64,000 bases of DNA. It comes from Paenibacillus glycinis. GTDB lineage: Bacteria; Bacillota; Bacilli; Paenibacillales; Paenibacillaceae. Both the position numbers and the translations under genes were made by a program. The stretch covers positions 62,001 to 126,000 of the forward strand of contig NZ_JAAAMV010000025.1 in NCBI RefSeq assembly GCF_009909185.1. Reading direction: 5' to 3'. The notes under the pieces are model-generated. The model did not search any database and was not told the origin of the DNA. It worked only from the letters and a program-made list of their open reading frames with translations. Shown in pieces: positions 25,310-33,464 of this stretch (position 1 is its first letter; each line of letters opens with the position of its first letter).

Positions 25310-28246
25310 CTATTCGTTCGAAAGCAGCTTGTACAGCACTTGCGCCACTTCGGCCCTCGTCGTCAATCCCGCGGGGTTCAGCTTGCCGCCGCTCCCGGTT
25401 ACGACGCCGCCTTTCACGAGCGCTTGGAACGCATCCTGCGCGTAGCCGGCGATCTTGCCCGCATCGGCGAAGCTCGATACGGCCGAACCTGCATCGCCCG
25501 AAGGCAGCTTGCCGAGCACGTCGAGCGCGCGGTAGAGCAGGGTGAACAAGTCTTGGCGGGTAATCGCCTTATCCGGCGCGAACAGGTTGTCGCCGAGTCC
25601 CGTCGTAATGCCGAGACGTTTCGCCGCTCCGAGGTATGGCGTGTAGTACGCATTGCCCGCATCTGCGAAATTATTCGCTTCGGCTTCGTTCGGCTCGATG
25701 CCGTACGCCTTCAGCAGCAGCACGAGGAACTGGCCGCGAGTCACGTTCGCCAGCGGGCTGTAATGCGTGTCGTCGGTGCCGGTCGCGATCTCCCGCGCTG
25801 CCAGGAAGGTAACGGCCTTGCCGTACCAAGCCGCGTCGGAAACGTCGTCGAAAGCGACTTTGTTGTACGCCACGATGTATTGCGAGAAATGCGCCGTCAC
25901 GAAATCCACCGTGCCCGTCGCCGGGTTGTACTTGCCCCTTACCGGCTCCAGATACCCGTCTTCCGTAATGTAATACACGATGATGGCGTTCGGATCCTCG
26001 CCGGTTTTCGGCGCGTAAGGCACGCTGACCTTGACGCTGCCTCCGCCGAAGTCGGAAACCAACGTATCGCCTGCTTTAACCGACAGGTCGTACACGGGTC
26101 TGTCACCCAAGACTTCTTTGCCTTCGGCGGTCAATTCGCGCTTGGCGATCTCGATCGTTACGTCGCCCGTTCCGGCGGCGCTGATGGTTTTCAACGCTTG
26201 CGTATCGAATTGAACGGTACCGACGGCGGCATAGTTGATTTTCACTTGCGCTTTCGTGTTCGCCGCCACATCGTCGATCACGGCGCGCGGAATGCTGATT
26301 CGGGCCGTCTGCGTGTCCGCGGCGGACGCCACTTTAAGCTCGGCGACCGCGACGTTGCCGGCCGATTCCGTCTTCTTGGCGCTGTCGACCAACGCGGCCG
26401 CGGCTTCCTTGGTTACGACGGCCGTCGTGTTTCCGTCGGCGTCGGTCTTGGCCGGAACGTCGATGGAAGAAGTCGTCGTCGATCCGGACGTCGTCGTCGT
26501 TACGCCGTCATCCTTGACCGGAGTCGTGCTTCCGCCCGTAGTGCCGCCGCCGGTATTGCCGCCGCCGGTCGGTCCGGCCGGAACGATAACGTCCACAGAT
26601 TCGCCTGCCGCGTACGGTACTTGCGTCGGCGCGATCAGCGTGGTGACGCCGTTCGATCTCGAACTGACCGGACCGTTATAGCCCGGCTTCGCCGCATAGC
26701 GGACATTGTACGTGCCCGCCGCCAACCCAGTGATGCTCGTGCCCGTGACCGGCGTGTAATTCGCCGCTCCCGCAGCCTTGTATTCCAGCGCCGCGGTTAC
26801 GCCCGTGATTCGGCCGTCGTTGTTCGCCGACGTCGTCGGCGCTACGCCCGCTGCCTGCGTCGGCACGGATTCCAGACGGGAGAACAGCGCGTCCAGCGCC
26901 GTCTTGTACGCCGTGTTCGGCAATACGCCGTTCGATTGGTAGTCGGGCTGAATGTTCGTCCACGAGTACATCAGCTCCACGTGACCGAGAATCGGCGCGC
27001 TGACGCCGGATGCGTCTTTATTGTCCTTATTGTAGATGTACAGATACGGCACCTGCAGCTTGTTCGCGACGACGTCCTGGCCGTTCGCGTCCTTGTACGT
27101 CACGTTCGTCGTGCCTTTGACGTATTGCGTCTGGATGTTCGTCAGGTACTTGTTGACCAGATCCACGTACAGGTTCGCGTACGGATGGCCGGTTCCCCGC
27201 ACCATCAGACGATCGATGTCATGGGAATCGAAATCGGGCGAATCGGTCTGCGTGACGTCCACGCCCGCATCCAGCCGCGGATCCCACATGTAGACTTTGT
27301 CGATGTTGTATTTCTTCGCGTACTCGTTGATGAACTTGATGGCCGCCTGCGTGTTCGGGCACCAGGATCCGCCGAAGAGGATCGCGTAGTTGCCGTGGCT
27401 GTCGAGCAGCCTCGTCAGCTCGTGGTACGTCACATGCTCGAACACGAGCTGTCCGTCCTCCGCTCCGAAGATGTCACGGCCGACGTTCGGCGAGTTGTGC
27501 TTCACGTTCTGGTTGAACGCCGGCTCGAAGAAATCGTTGTTGGCGACGGTCGCGTAGTCCACCGCCGGCGCAGCGCCCAACACGTTCTGAACCTGCGTCT
27601 TGAACGCGTCTACTTTGGATGCGTCCACCGCGCCGTCCGTCAGGAAGTCCGCCGCGCTGCCGTCGTTCTTCAAGGAAGCCACGATCGGCTGGCTGTTGTC
27701 GCCGTTCTTGTGGTCCTTGTCGTAGACGAACAGGAACGTCTTGTCCTTCACGTCGGCCGCCGGGCTTGCCCCGACCGCCGCGCCCGCCGCATTCTTCTCC
27801 GTCAAATATTTGTTGACGAGATCGGTGTACACGCTGGCGAATGCGTTGCCGCTGTCCGCGATGTCCAAGGTGAGTCCGTCCAGCTTGGTGTCGAAATTGT
27901 AGATCGTGGAGATGCCGTAGGCTTTGGCCACCTGATCGATGTAGCCGATCTCGGCCTGCGTGCTCGGCAGCGATGCTCCGCCGAACAGGATCGCATATTT
28001 GCCCTCGCTGCCGAGGATATGCGCGAGATCCTCGTAGGTAACCGTCTTGAACACATGGCTCGCGTCGTTCAAGCTTGGATAGACGTCGCTGAAATAATCG
28101 TAATGGCTCGTTGCGCCGGTGCCGCTGCCCGTCGAGACGACGGCCGAAGAATCGCCGGCGTCGGCGTTTGCGGAAAACGCCGGCACCGAGATGAGCAAGG
28201 CAAGCAGCAAGGCAACGATCCTTGCCGCGAAAGTAGGTTTCCTCAT
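25310..28246 (-). CDS. SLH-anchored surface protein with two thioredoxin-like modules (copy 1)
   Basis: The 978-residue paralogue of the gene at 21869. It has a signal peptide (1-28), module 1 (about 48-225; FGGASLPSTQ where the cysteine would be Leu93) and module 2 (about 235-460; SWCPNTQ, Cys296, the only cysteine; likely cis-Pro400). A beta linker follows, then a Gly/Thr-rich hinge and a beta-rich domain (about 570-800, with VYYITEDGYLEPVRGKY) seen in many Paenibacillus SLH proteins and absent from copy 2. Three SLH domains end the protein (about 805-978). AGGAG precedes the ATG, 47 bp after the cysteine-tailed gene. Confidence 0.78.
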   Translation of the reverse strand: MRKPTFAARIVALLLALLISVPAFSANADAGDSSAVVSTGSGTGATSHYDYFSDVYPSLNDASHVFKTVTYEDLAHILGSEGKYAILFGGASLPSTQAEIGYIDQVAKAYGISTIYNFDTKLDGLTLDIADSGNAFASVYTDLVNKYLTEKNAAGAAVGASPAADVKDKTFLFVYDKDHKNGDNSQPIVASLKNDGSAADFLTDGAVDASKVDAFKTQVQNVLGAAPAVDYATVANNDFFEPAFNQNVKHNSPNVGRDIFGAEDGQLVFEHVTYHELTRLLDSHGNYAILFGGSWCPNTQAAIKFINEYAKKYNIDKVYMWDPRLDAGVDVTQTDSPDFDSHDIDRLMVRGTGHPYANLYVDLVNKYLTNIQTQYVKGTTNVTYKDANGQDVVANKLQVPYLYIYNKDNKDASGVSAPILGHVELMYSWTNIQPDYQSNGVLPNTAYKTALDALFSRLESVPTQAAGVAPTTSANNDGRITGVTAALEYKAAGAANYTPVTGTSITGLAAGTYNVRYAAKPGYNGPVSSRSNGVTTLIAPTQVPYAAGESVDVIVPAGPTGGGNTGGGTTGGSTTPVKDDGVTTTTSGSTTTSSIDVPAKTDADGNTTAVVTKEAAAALVDSAKKTESAGNVAVAELKVASAADTQTARISIPRAVIDDVAANTKAQVKINYAAVGTVQFDTQALKTISAAGTGDVTIEIAKRELTAEGKEVLGDRPVYDLSVKAGDTLVSDFGGGSVKVSVPYAPKTGEDPNAIIVYYITEDGYLEPVRGKYNPATGTVDFVTAHFSQYIVAYNKVAFDDVSDAAWYGKAVTFLAAREIATGTDDTHYSPLANVTRGQFLVLLLKAYGIEPNEAEANNFADAGNAYYTPYLGAAKRLGITTGLGDNLFAPDKAITRQDLFTLLYRALDVLGKLPSGDAGSAVSSFADAGKIAGYAQDAFQALVKGGVVTGSGGKLNPAGLTTRAEVAQVLYKLLSNE

Positions 28247-28293
28247 ATGGCTATAGCTCCTAGTTTAGATTGAGTGGGAATGGAATGGCCGGA

Positions 28294-29148
28294 TTAACCG
28301 CAATCTTCGATGCCGCAATCTTCGTCGTCCGAAGAACCGGGATCTGTCGGCGCGGGTGCCGGATCGGGATTGGAAGCGCTAGGCGACGACGAGCCGGAAT
28401 TCGACGAAGGCGAAGGGGACGATTGCGTTGGCGCGGCTTCGACCGCCGTCTCCGGCGCTTTTTCTTCCTTGGCCGCTACGATGGAGCCGACTTTCTTCGG
28501 CGCTTTCTCTACGGGAGCGGATACCGGTACCGTATTCTCCGCCGAATTGGAAGCAGGCGCGGACACCGCAGCCGCCGGTTTGGATGCTGACGGTTTGGAT
28601 GCCGGCGCGGAAGCTTTCGGCTGAGCCGCATTCGATGCCGCCGGTTTGGCAGGCGCTTTCGGCTGTGCTTCCGTCGTTTTCGGCGCTTCTTCCTTGGAAG
28701 CGGAAGGCTGCGTCAGCACGGCCGTCTTCACCTTGGCTTGGTTCGAGGCGGAGCTTGCATTGCCGGATGGCTGCGACGGCGCGTCTTGCGCAGCTGTCTT
28801 CGTGTCCGCCGGCTGCGACGGCTCGTCTTGCGCTGCAGGCTGCTTCGCAGTCTCAGCCGTTTGTTCTGCCGCTGCAGGCTGCGCCGCGTCGGTCGAGGAC
28901 GCGTCCTGCGCCGCGATTTCCGTGACGGCAGCCGATTCGGCGACGACGGCCGTTTCGGCCGCAGCAGGCTGCTCGGATTCCGCAGCCGCGGTTTGCGGAG
29001 CGGTCGTTTGGTTCGTTTCGGCCGCAGTCGGCGCGCCGGACGGATCGTTTTGCGTTTTTTTGTTCGCGTTGACGGCGGCGAACGTCAGCGCCAGGAAGAC
29101 CGCGCTCGCGATAACGAAAGATAAGGTCGTTTTGGTCAGCTTTTTCAT
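28294..29148 (-). CDS. Membrane-anchored disordered protein with C-terminal cysteines (copy 1)
   Basis: The 284-residue protein starts with a basic stretch and one membrane segment (about 9-28), followed by a long Ala/Pro/Glu/Ser/Thr-rich tail with no predictable fold. Two blocks are shared with copy 2 at 24158: QAKVKTAVLT in the middle and SAPVEKAPKKVGSIVAAKEE near the end. The C-terminus is acidic and holds the only cysteines, Cys278 and Cys283 (DEDCGIEDCG). It opens the copy 1 cassette. I recognise no family. Because copy 2 keeps the terminal cysteine while most of the tail has drifted, the terminal thiol is likely important. Confidence 0.7.
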   Translation of the reverse strand: MKKLTKTTLSFVIASAVFLALTFAAVNANKKTQNDPSGAPTAAETNQTTAPQTAAAESEQPAAAETAVVAESAAVTEIAAQDASSTDAAQPAAAEQTAETAKQPAAQDEPSQPADTKTAAQDAPSQPSGNASSASNQAKVKTAVLTQPSASKEEAPKTTEAQPKAPAKPAASNAAQPKASAPASKPSASKPAAAVSAPASNSAENTVPVSAPVEKAPKKVGSIVAAKEEKAPETAVEAAPTQSSPSPSSNSGSSSPSASNPDPAPAPTDPGSSDDEDCGIEDCG

Positions 29149-29388
29149 TTGGTACGACAGCCCCTCTAGTTCGGATTTGGCATGCTTGTTCGATGGTTCA
29201 GTTCAACGTAACGACAGTTGCCTTGCATCTTGCGGTCAAACTCTCGGTCGTCCCTCCCGTTAGGATAGTTCCGGATAAAAAAAGAAGATCCAACGAGCGC
29301 GCTGCGGTTCAAGCGCTCATTGAATCTCTGGTTGGTCCAGTAGATAGATCGTTCCAAGTCATCCGACAAAACCGTCGTTGGTTTACAT
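29149..29388 (-). ncRNA. Conserved 5' leader with intrinsic terminator (copy 1 cassette)
   Basis: About 240 bases of leader separate the promoter from the first gene. A CTGG-ACCAA-CCAG hairpin (29328-29340) is followed by a 14-bp stem (29287-29300 with 29313-29326, two G-U pairs) and a TTCTTTTTTT run (29277-29286), a strong terminator placed before the gene. Blocks identical or nearly so to the copy 2 leader include GGAACGATC, CTACTGGACC and CCAGAGATTCAATGAG. Expression must need antitermination or read-through. Confidence 0.65.
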
Positions 29389-29394
29389 ATCCAT

Positions 29395-29423
29395 ATCTTA
29401 AATACCTGACACCGCCTTGTCAA
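29395..29423 (-). promoter_or_regulatory. Promoter of the copy 1 cassette
   Basis: TTGACA (29418-29423), 17 bp, TAAGAT (29395-29400) on the minus strand. The sequence around and upstream of the -35 matches the copy 2 promoter. Confidence 0.75.
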
Positions 29424-29610
29424 TATTTTTCCTATCGATTTTGTCGGAATTAAATTTTCGCTTTCGGCATCGAATAGGAGACTCTCGGCGATTCCGTCAT
29501 GATTCTGCTCCCCCTAACTTGCGAGAACGACCGTTTGAAGCCGCCGCAGCCTTTTTCGGACAGTCGCATCTCGCGCGGCAGAGCGGCTTCTCTCTCTTCC
29601 GGGCAACGCG

Positions 29611-29650
29611 AAAAAACCGGAACCCGCCCGACAGGCAGGTATCCGGCTTC
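29611..29650 (-). terminator. Terminator of the polysaccharide-utilisation operon
   Basis: On the minus strand AAGCCGGATACC pairs with GGGTTCCGG plus inner GC pairs and a TGTC loop, followed by six T. It lies about 20 bp past the amidohydrolase gene. Confidence 0.75.
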
Positions 29651-29669
29651 GAGCGGTTACGGATGCGTC

Positions 29670-30536
29670 TCACGCCTGCCCGCGTCTCGCGGCGAGCTCG
29701 GCCAAGCCCAGCAGCCCGACCGTGTCCCGGCGAAGGATCGCTTCGATCTCCTCTTCCGGCACGCGCGGCAGCTTCGTTCCTTCCAGAATTCCGTTGATCG
29801 CGCGCGCGCCGTCGATCGTCTGCTGCGGCGTGAAGAACGGAAAATCGGAGCCGAACAGCACTTTATGCGCCACGCGGTATTCCGTCACGTTCATCATGGC
29901 GTTGTAGAACTGCCACGGCCGCGGGACGAGCGCGGACAGATCGGCGTAGACGTTCGGATTCTTGCGGATGAGCGACACGCACTCCGCATGCCACGGATGG
30001 CCGAGATGCGCGACGATCATCTTGAGCGAAGGGAATGTCCGCGCGATCGGATCGAGCAGCTCCGGGCGCGAAGCGTCCAGGAACCCTTGGGACACGAACG
30101 ACGTGCCCTGATGCCACAGGATCGGAATGCCGAGTTCGTCTGCCTTGGCGTAAAGCGGGAAGTACGCGCGGTCGCCCGGGTAGAAATTCTGGTAGATCGG
30201 CGCGAGCTTCAGCCCGACGAGGCCGTATTCCCTCACCGCAAACTCCAGCTGCGCCGGCGCGTCCGGCGCATGCGGATCGACGCTGGCGAAGCCGAACAGC
30301 CGGCCGCGATGGCCTTCCACGTATGCCGCGACGTATTCGTTCGGCACGACGACGCCGGTCTGCGGGCAGTTGAACGCCAGAACGATCGCCCCGTCCGCAT
30401 GACGGTAGACGTTCCAGTGATCCTCCGGCGTCGTCTGCAGCTCGTAGCCGTCTCCCCATGCTTTCTTCGCGTCCGACAAGAAGCTTCCGCCCACATGACC
30501 CGGCCCGAACAAATGCGTGTGCCCGTCGAAGATCAT
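29670..30536 (-). CDS. Amidohydrolase family 2 (TIM-barrel) hydrolase or decarboxylase
   Basis: A 288-residue metal-dependent enzyme of the amidohydrolase-2 group. It begins IFDGHTHLFG (metal-binding His pair) and has PILWHQGTS and MIVAHLGHPWH (further metal or catalytic His) and FGSDFPFF (catalytic Asp). The family includes lactone hydrolases and non-oxidative decarboxylases acting on carboxylic acids. It is the last gene of the nine-gene catabolic operon and overlaps the enolase-superfamily gene by 4 bp. Hydrolysis of a lactone or carboxylic-acid intermediate is a reasonable inference. Confidence 0.82.
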   Translation of the reverse strand: MIFDGHTHLFGPGHVGGSFLSDAKKAWGDGYELQTTPEDHWNVYRHADGAIVLAFNCPQTGVVVPNEYVAAYVEGHRGRLFGFASVDPHAPDAPAQLEFAVREYGLVGLKLAPIYQNFYPGDRAYFPLYAKADELGIPILWHQGTSFVSQGFLDASRPELLDPIARTFPSLKMIVAHLGHPWHAECVSLIRKNPNVYADLSALVPRPWQFYNAMMNVTEYRVAHKVLFGSDFPFFTPQQTIDGARAINGILEGTKLPRVPEEEIEAILRRDTVGLLGLAELAARRGQA

Positions 30537-31690
30537 AACGTCACCTTCAAGGCGTCGACCGTGTATTTGCGAACGGCCTCGTCGTCCAGCTCGACCCCGA
30601 GCCCGGGCCCGGCGGGCACCGCGACGTACCCTTCGCCGTCAAGCTTGAGCGGCTCCGCGACGAGATCGCGGCTGAGCGGCGTATCGTTCGTGCAGAATTC
30701 CTGGAACAGCGGATGCTTCTGGTACGCGTTCAAATGCAGCGACGCCGCGGTCAGAATATCCGACGTCCACGCGTGCGGCACGATCAATTTGCCCGCCTGC
30801 TCCGCCATCGCCACCAGCCTGCGCGTCTCCGTCAGCCCGCCGGCGCGGGAGACGTCGGGCTGAATGATGTCGATGTCCCCCTCCGCGATGAGCTGCTTGT
30901 ATTCGTACAAGCCGCCGAGCTGCTCGCCGCAGGCGATGCGGACGTCGACGGCGTTCGCCAGCTTGCGGTAGCCCTCGAGATTGTCCGCGTGAAGCGGCTC
31001 CTCGACGAAGAAGACCCCGTACTGCTCCAGCTCCTTCACGAGCCGGATCGCCAGCTTGACGTCGGGCGTCCACATGCCGTCGACCATGATGTCCATGCCG
31101 TCGCCCGCTTCCTCCCGCGCCGCCGCGACGAGCGCTACGACCCGGCGGGGATCCTCGGCCACGGCGCCCCAACCGAACTTCATCGCCCGGTAGCCGAGCG
31201 CGCGGTACTTGCGGACGGCTTCCTTCATCGCCTCCGGCGTGCGCCGGAACAGCGTGCTGGCATAAGCCTTGATGCGCTCATGGTTGCGGGCGCCGAGCAT
31301 GACGCCGACCGGTTGGCCGGACGCCTTGCCGATAATATCCCAGATCGCGATGTCGATGGCGCTCATCGCATGGATGGCCGCGCCGCGCCGGCCCTGGTAA
31401 TACGAGGACGCGTACATGTTCGTCCAGATCTTGTCGTATTCGAACGGATTTTCCCCGATGACCGCGTACTTCAAGCCTTCCGAGAACGACTTCAAATACC
31501 GGGGCGCGTCGATGAGCGCCTTCATGACATGCGGATGCGAATCGCAATCGGCGATGCCGACGATGCCTTCGTCCGTGCTTACCTTCACGATCAAGGCGTA
31601 CTTCGGCCCGCGGGAATCGGAGGCGTCGTCGGCCATGCCGTAATCGTACGGGCTTTCCAGGATGGCCAGCTCGATGGAGGTGATTTTCAT
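30533..31690 (-). CDS. Mandelate racemase/muconate lactonizing enzyme family protein
   Basis: The start is ATG 31690 with AAGGGGGA upstream; the longer frame is a shadow. The 385-residue enolase-superfamily enzyme has the capping domain and a barrel with AMKFGWG (general-base Lys), VDGMW, VEEPL and CGEQ (three Mg2+ ligands), then QPDVSRAGG and PHAW (His of the His-Asp dyad). These residues fit acid-sugar dehydratases, which take the proton next to the carboxylate and eliminate water. It overlaps its neighbours by 4 bp on both sides. The substrate is probably an aldonic or uronic-type acid. Confidence 0.87.
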   Translation of the reverse strand: MKITSIELAILESPYDYGMADDASDSRGPKYALIVKVSTDEGIVGIADCDSHPHVMKALIDAPRYLKSFSEGLKYAVIGENPFEYDKIWTNMYASSYYQGRRGAAIHAMSAIDIAIWDIIGKASGQPVGVMLGARNHERIKAYASTLFRRTPEAMKEAVRKYRALGYRAMKFGWGAVAEDPRRVVALVAAAREEAGDGMDIMVDGMWTPDVKLAIRLVKELEQYGVFFVEEPLHADNLEGYRKLANAVDVRIACGEQLGGLYEYKQLIAEGDIDIIQPDVSRAGGLTETRRLVAMAEQAGKLIVPHAWTSDILTAASLHLNAYQKHPLFQEFCTNDTPLSRDLVAEPLKLDGEGYVAVPAGPGLGVELDDEAVRKYTVDALKVTL

Positions 31691-32436
31691 TGCGCGTCCC
31701 CCTTCAGGTAATCGAATCGCGAAGCGCCCGAACCCTCGGGCAGCAGCCTGCGGGACAAGCCCCTGTACCAGGCTTCCACCTTCGCGAAGCCTTCCGCGTA
31801 ACGGCTCCCCGCCTGGTAGCCGCGGAACTTGCCGACCGTGTCCACGACGTCGAGCAGGTCGACGTCCATGAGCTGCCGGAAGATCCGCAGCTGGCTCGCG
31901 TGCTTGGCGAGCGCCGCTTTCTTCGCTTCGATCGTCTCCGTGATGTCCACGAACTCCGTCGGCTGAAAGCCGATGCCCCCGACATTGTCCATGAAGTAAA
32001 GCGTCACCTGCCGGGCGGTCGCCGGATGCGCCGTCGCCAAGCTGCCGACGCCCGCCAAGGGCAGCGCGTCCCAGACGAGCTGGTGCGTATAGCGGTGGTC
32101 GGGGTGGTAATCGTCCGGCCCGTGCGTGATGACGAGATCCGGGTCGGCGGACCGGATCAGGTCGACGAAGGCGAGACGGTTCGCCAGCGTATTCTCCAGC
32201 TTCTCGTCGGGAAAGCCCATCCAGATCGGCTCCGCCCCGATCACGGCGCACGCGGCCTTGAATTCCGCCTCGCGGATCGCGGCCAGCTCGGCCGGCGGCA
32301 CGTCGAAATTGCCCATGTCGCCGTTCGTCGCGACCGCCATGAAGACCTCGTGCCCCTGCCGCTTATACAGCGCCAGCGTGCCCGCGCATTGCAGCTCGAT
32401 ATCGTCCGGATGGGCGCCGATCGCCAGTATTCTCAT
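31687..32436 (-). CDS. LmbE/PIG-L family deacetylase
   Basis: The start is ATG 32436, overlapping the dehydrogenase stop by 4 bp. The 249-residue protein has the zinc motif GAHPDDIE (residues 7-14, with catalytic Asp) and the second histidine motif HPDHRYTH. LmbE enzymes remove acetyl groups from N-acetyl amino sugars or related substrates. In this operon it may deacetylate an imported oligosaccharide or breakdown intermediate. No signal peptide is present, so it acts in the cytosol after uptake. Confidence 0.88.
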   Translation of the reverse strand: MRILAIGAHPDDIELQCAGTLALYKRQGHEVFMAVATNGDMGNFDVPPAELAAIREAEFKAACAVIGAEPIWMGFPDEKLENTLANRLAFVDLIRSADPDLVITHGPDDYHPDHRYTHQLVWDALPLAGVGSLATAHPATARQVTLYFMDNVGGIGFQPTEFVDITETIEAKKAALAKHASQLRIFRQLMDVDLLDVVDTVGKFRGYQAGSRYAEGFAKVEAWYRGLSRRLLPEGSGASRFDYLKGDAQ

Positions 32437-33464
32437 CGCTCGCCGTCCTCCTTCTCCGTCAGGATCGCCTTGATGACCGATCGCTTCCCGCCGGCCAGCT
32501 CGTTCAGAAACGCCGCGCCTGCGCCGAACGGCACCCTGTCCGTGACGATCGCCCCGACGTTGATCCGGCCGCTCTCCGCCAGTCGGATGCCGCGGTCCCA
32601 AAGCAGCGGCGCCGAGATGCAGGTCACGACGCCAAGGTCCTTCGCGACGATCCGATCCGACGGAATGGAAGGCGCTTCCGCGCCGTTCAGCCCGTACAGC
32701 ACGATCGTTCCGCCCGGGGCGACCAGCTCCAGGCAGGAACGGACCGCCTCCACGCTGCCCGATGCCTCCACGGCCACGTCGAAGACGGACGCCGCGCCGT
32801 AACGCGACGGCGATCCCTGCCGGATATCGACCGCCTCGTCGGCGCCGAGCCGAAGCCCGAGCGCCAGCGGCTCCTCGCGCTTGTCGAACAGCGTGACGGA
32901 CGCCGCGCCGTATACGCGGGCGAGCTGCGCGAACAGCTGCCCGGCCGGCCCGGCCCCGAACACGGCGACGCGCGCGCCCGCCACGTTCCTCGCCCTGTCG
33001 ATGGCGCCGAGCGTGCAGTTCAGCGGCTCCATCATCGCGCCTTCCTCGAACGTCAGCGCCTCGGGCAGCCGGTAGAGATTGCCCGGCTTCGCGGCGACGT
33101 ACGCGCCATACCCGCCGCTGCCGATCGTCGTGCCGAGCTCGCCGCCGGCCGGACACAGGTATTTGCGGCCGGACTGGCAGCTCCGGCAGCGGCCGCAGCC
33201 GACGACCGGGTCGACGACGACCCGGTCTCCCGCCTGCCAGCCGGATACCCGCGTGCCGACCCGCTCGACCGTGCCCGCGATCTCGTGGCCCAGCACCCAT
33301 GGCGGCTTCGCGAAATCCAACCGGCCGGACACCATATGCAGATCCGTCGAGCAGATGCCCGCCGCGCGCACGCGGACCAGCACTTCATCGTCGGCGGGCG
33401 CCGGAGCCGGCCAGTCGGCGACTTCTTCCAGCTTGCCGTCCGGCTGCCATACGATGGCCCGCAT
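32433..33464 (-). CDS. Zinc-dependent medium-chain alcohol/polyol dehydrogenase
   Basis: At 343 residues this is a standard MDR family enzyme. CSTDLHMVSG holds the catalytic zinc Cys and GHEIAG the His. The structural zinc lobe has four cysteines (about residues 93-108, CGRCRSCQSGRKYLC). The Rossmann motif is GAGPAGQ. It should oxidise a sugar alcohol or acid-sugar hydroxyl with NAD(P)+, like sorbitol or threonine dehydrogenase. It follows the RraA gene with no gap and overlaps the deacetylase gene by 4 bp. Confidence 0.88.
   Translation of the reverse strand: MRAIVWQPDGKLEEVADWPAPAPADDEVLVRVRAAGICSTDLHMVSGRLDFAKPPWVLGHEIAGTVERVGTRVSGWQAGDRVVVDPVVGCGRCRSCQSGRKYLCPAGGELGTTIGSGGYGAYVAAKPGNLYRLPEALTFEEGAMMEPLNCTLGAIDRARNVAGARVAVFGAGPAGQLFAQLARVYGAASVTLFDKREEPLALGLRLGADEAVDIRQGSPSRYGAASVFDVAVEASGSVEAVRSCLELVAPGGTIVLYGLNGAEAPSIPSDRIVAKDLGVVTCISAPLLWDRGIRLAESGRINVGAIVTDRVPFGAGAAFLNELAGGKRSVIKAILTEKEDGER

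Noticed and set aside
25277..28273. A 998-codon open frame on the plus strand opposite the SLH-thioredoxin gene
   Set aside because: It is the antisense shadow of a GC-rich gene: arginine/valine-rich translation, no ribosome site, no domain. The minus-strand frame has signal peptide and SLH domains.
30533..32251. N-terminal extension of the enolase-superfamily gene to 572 residues
   Set aside because: The extra 187 residues are an out-of-frame reading of the LmbE gene; ATG 31690 has a clear ribosome site and a 4-bp overlap with LmbE.
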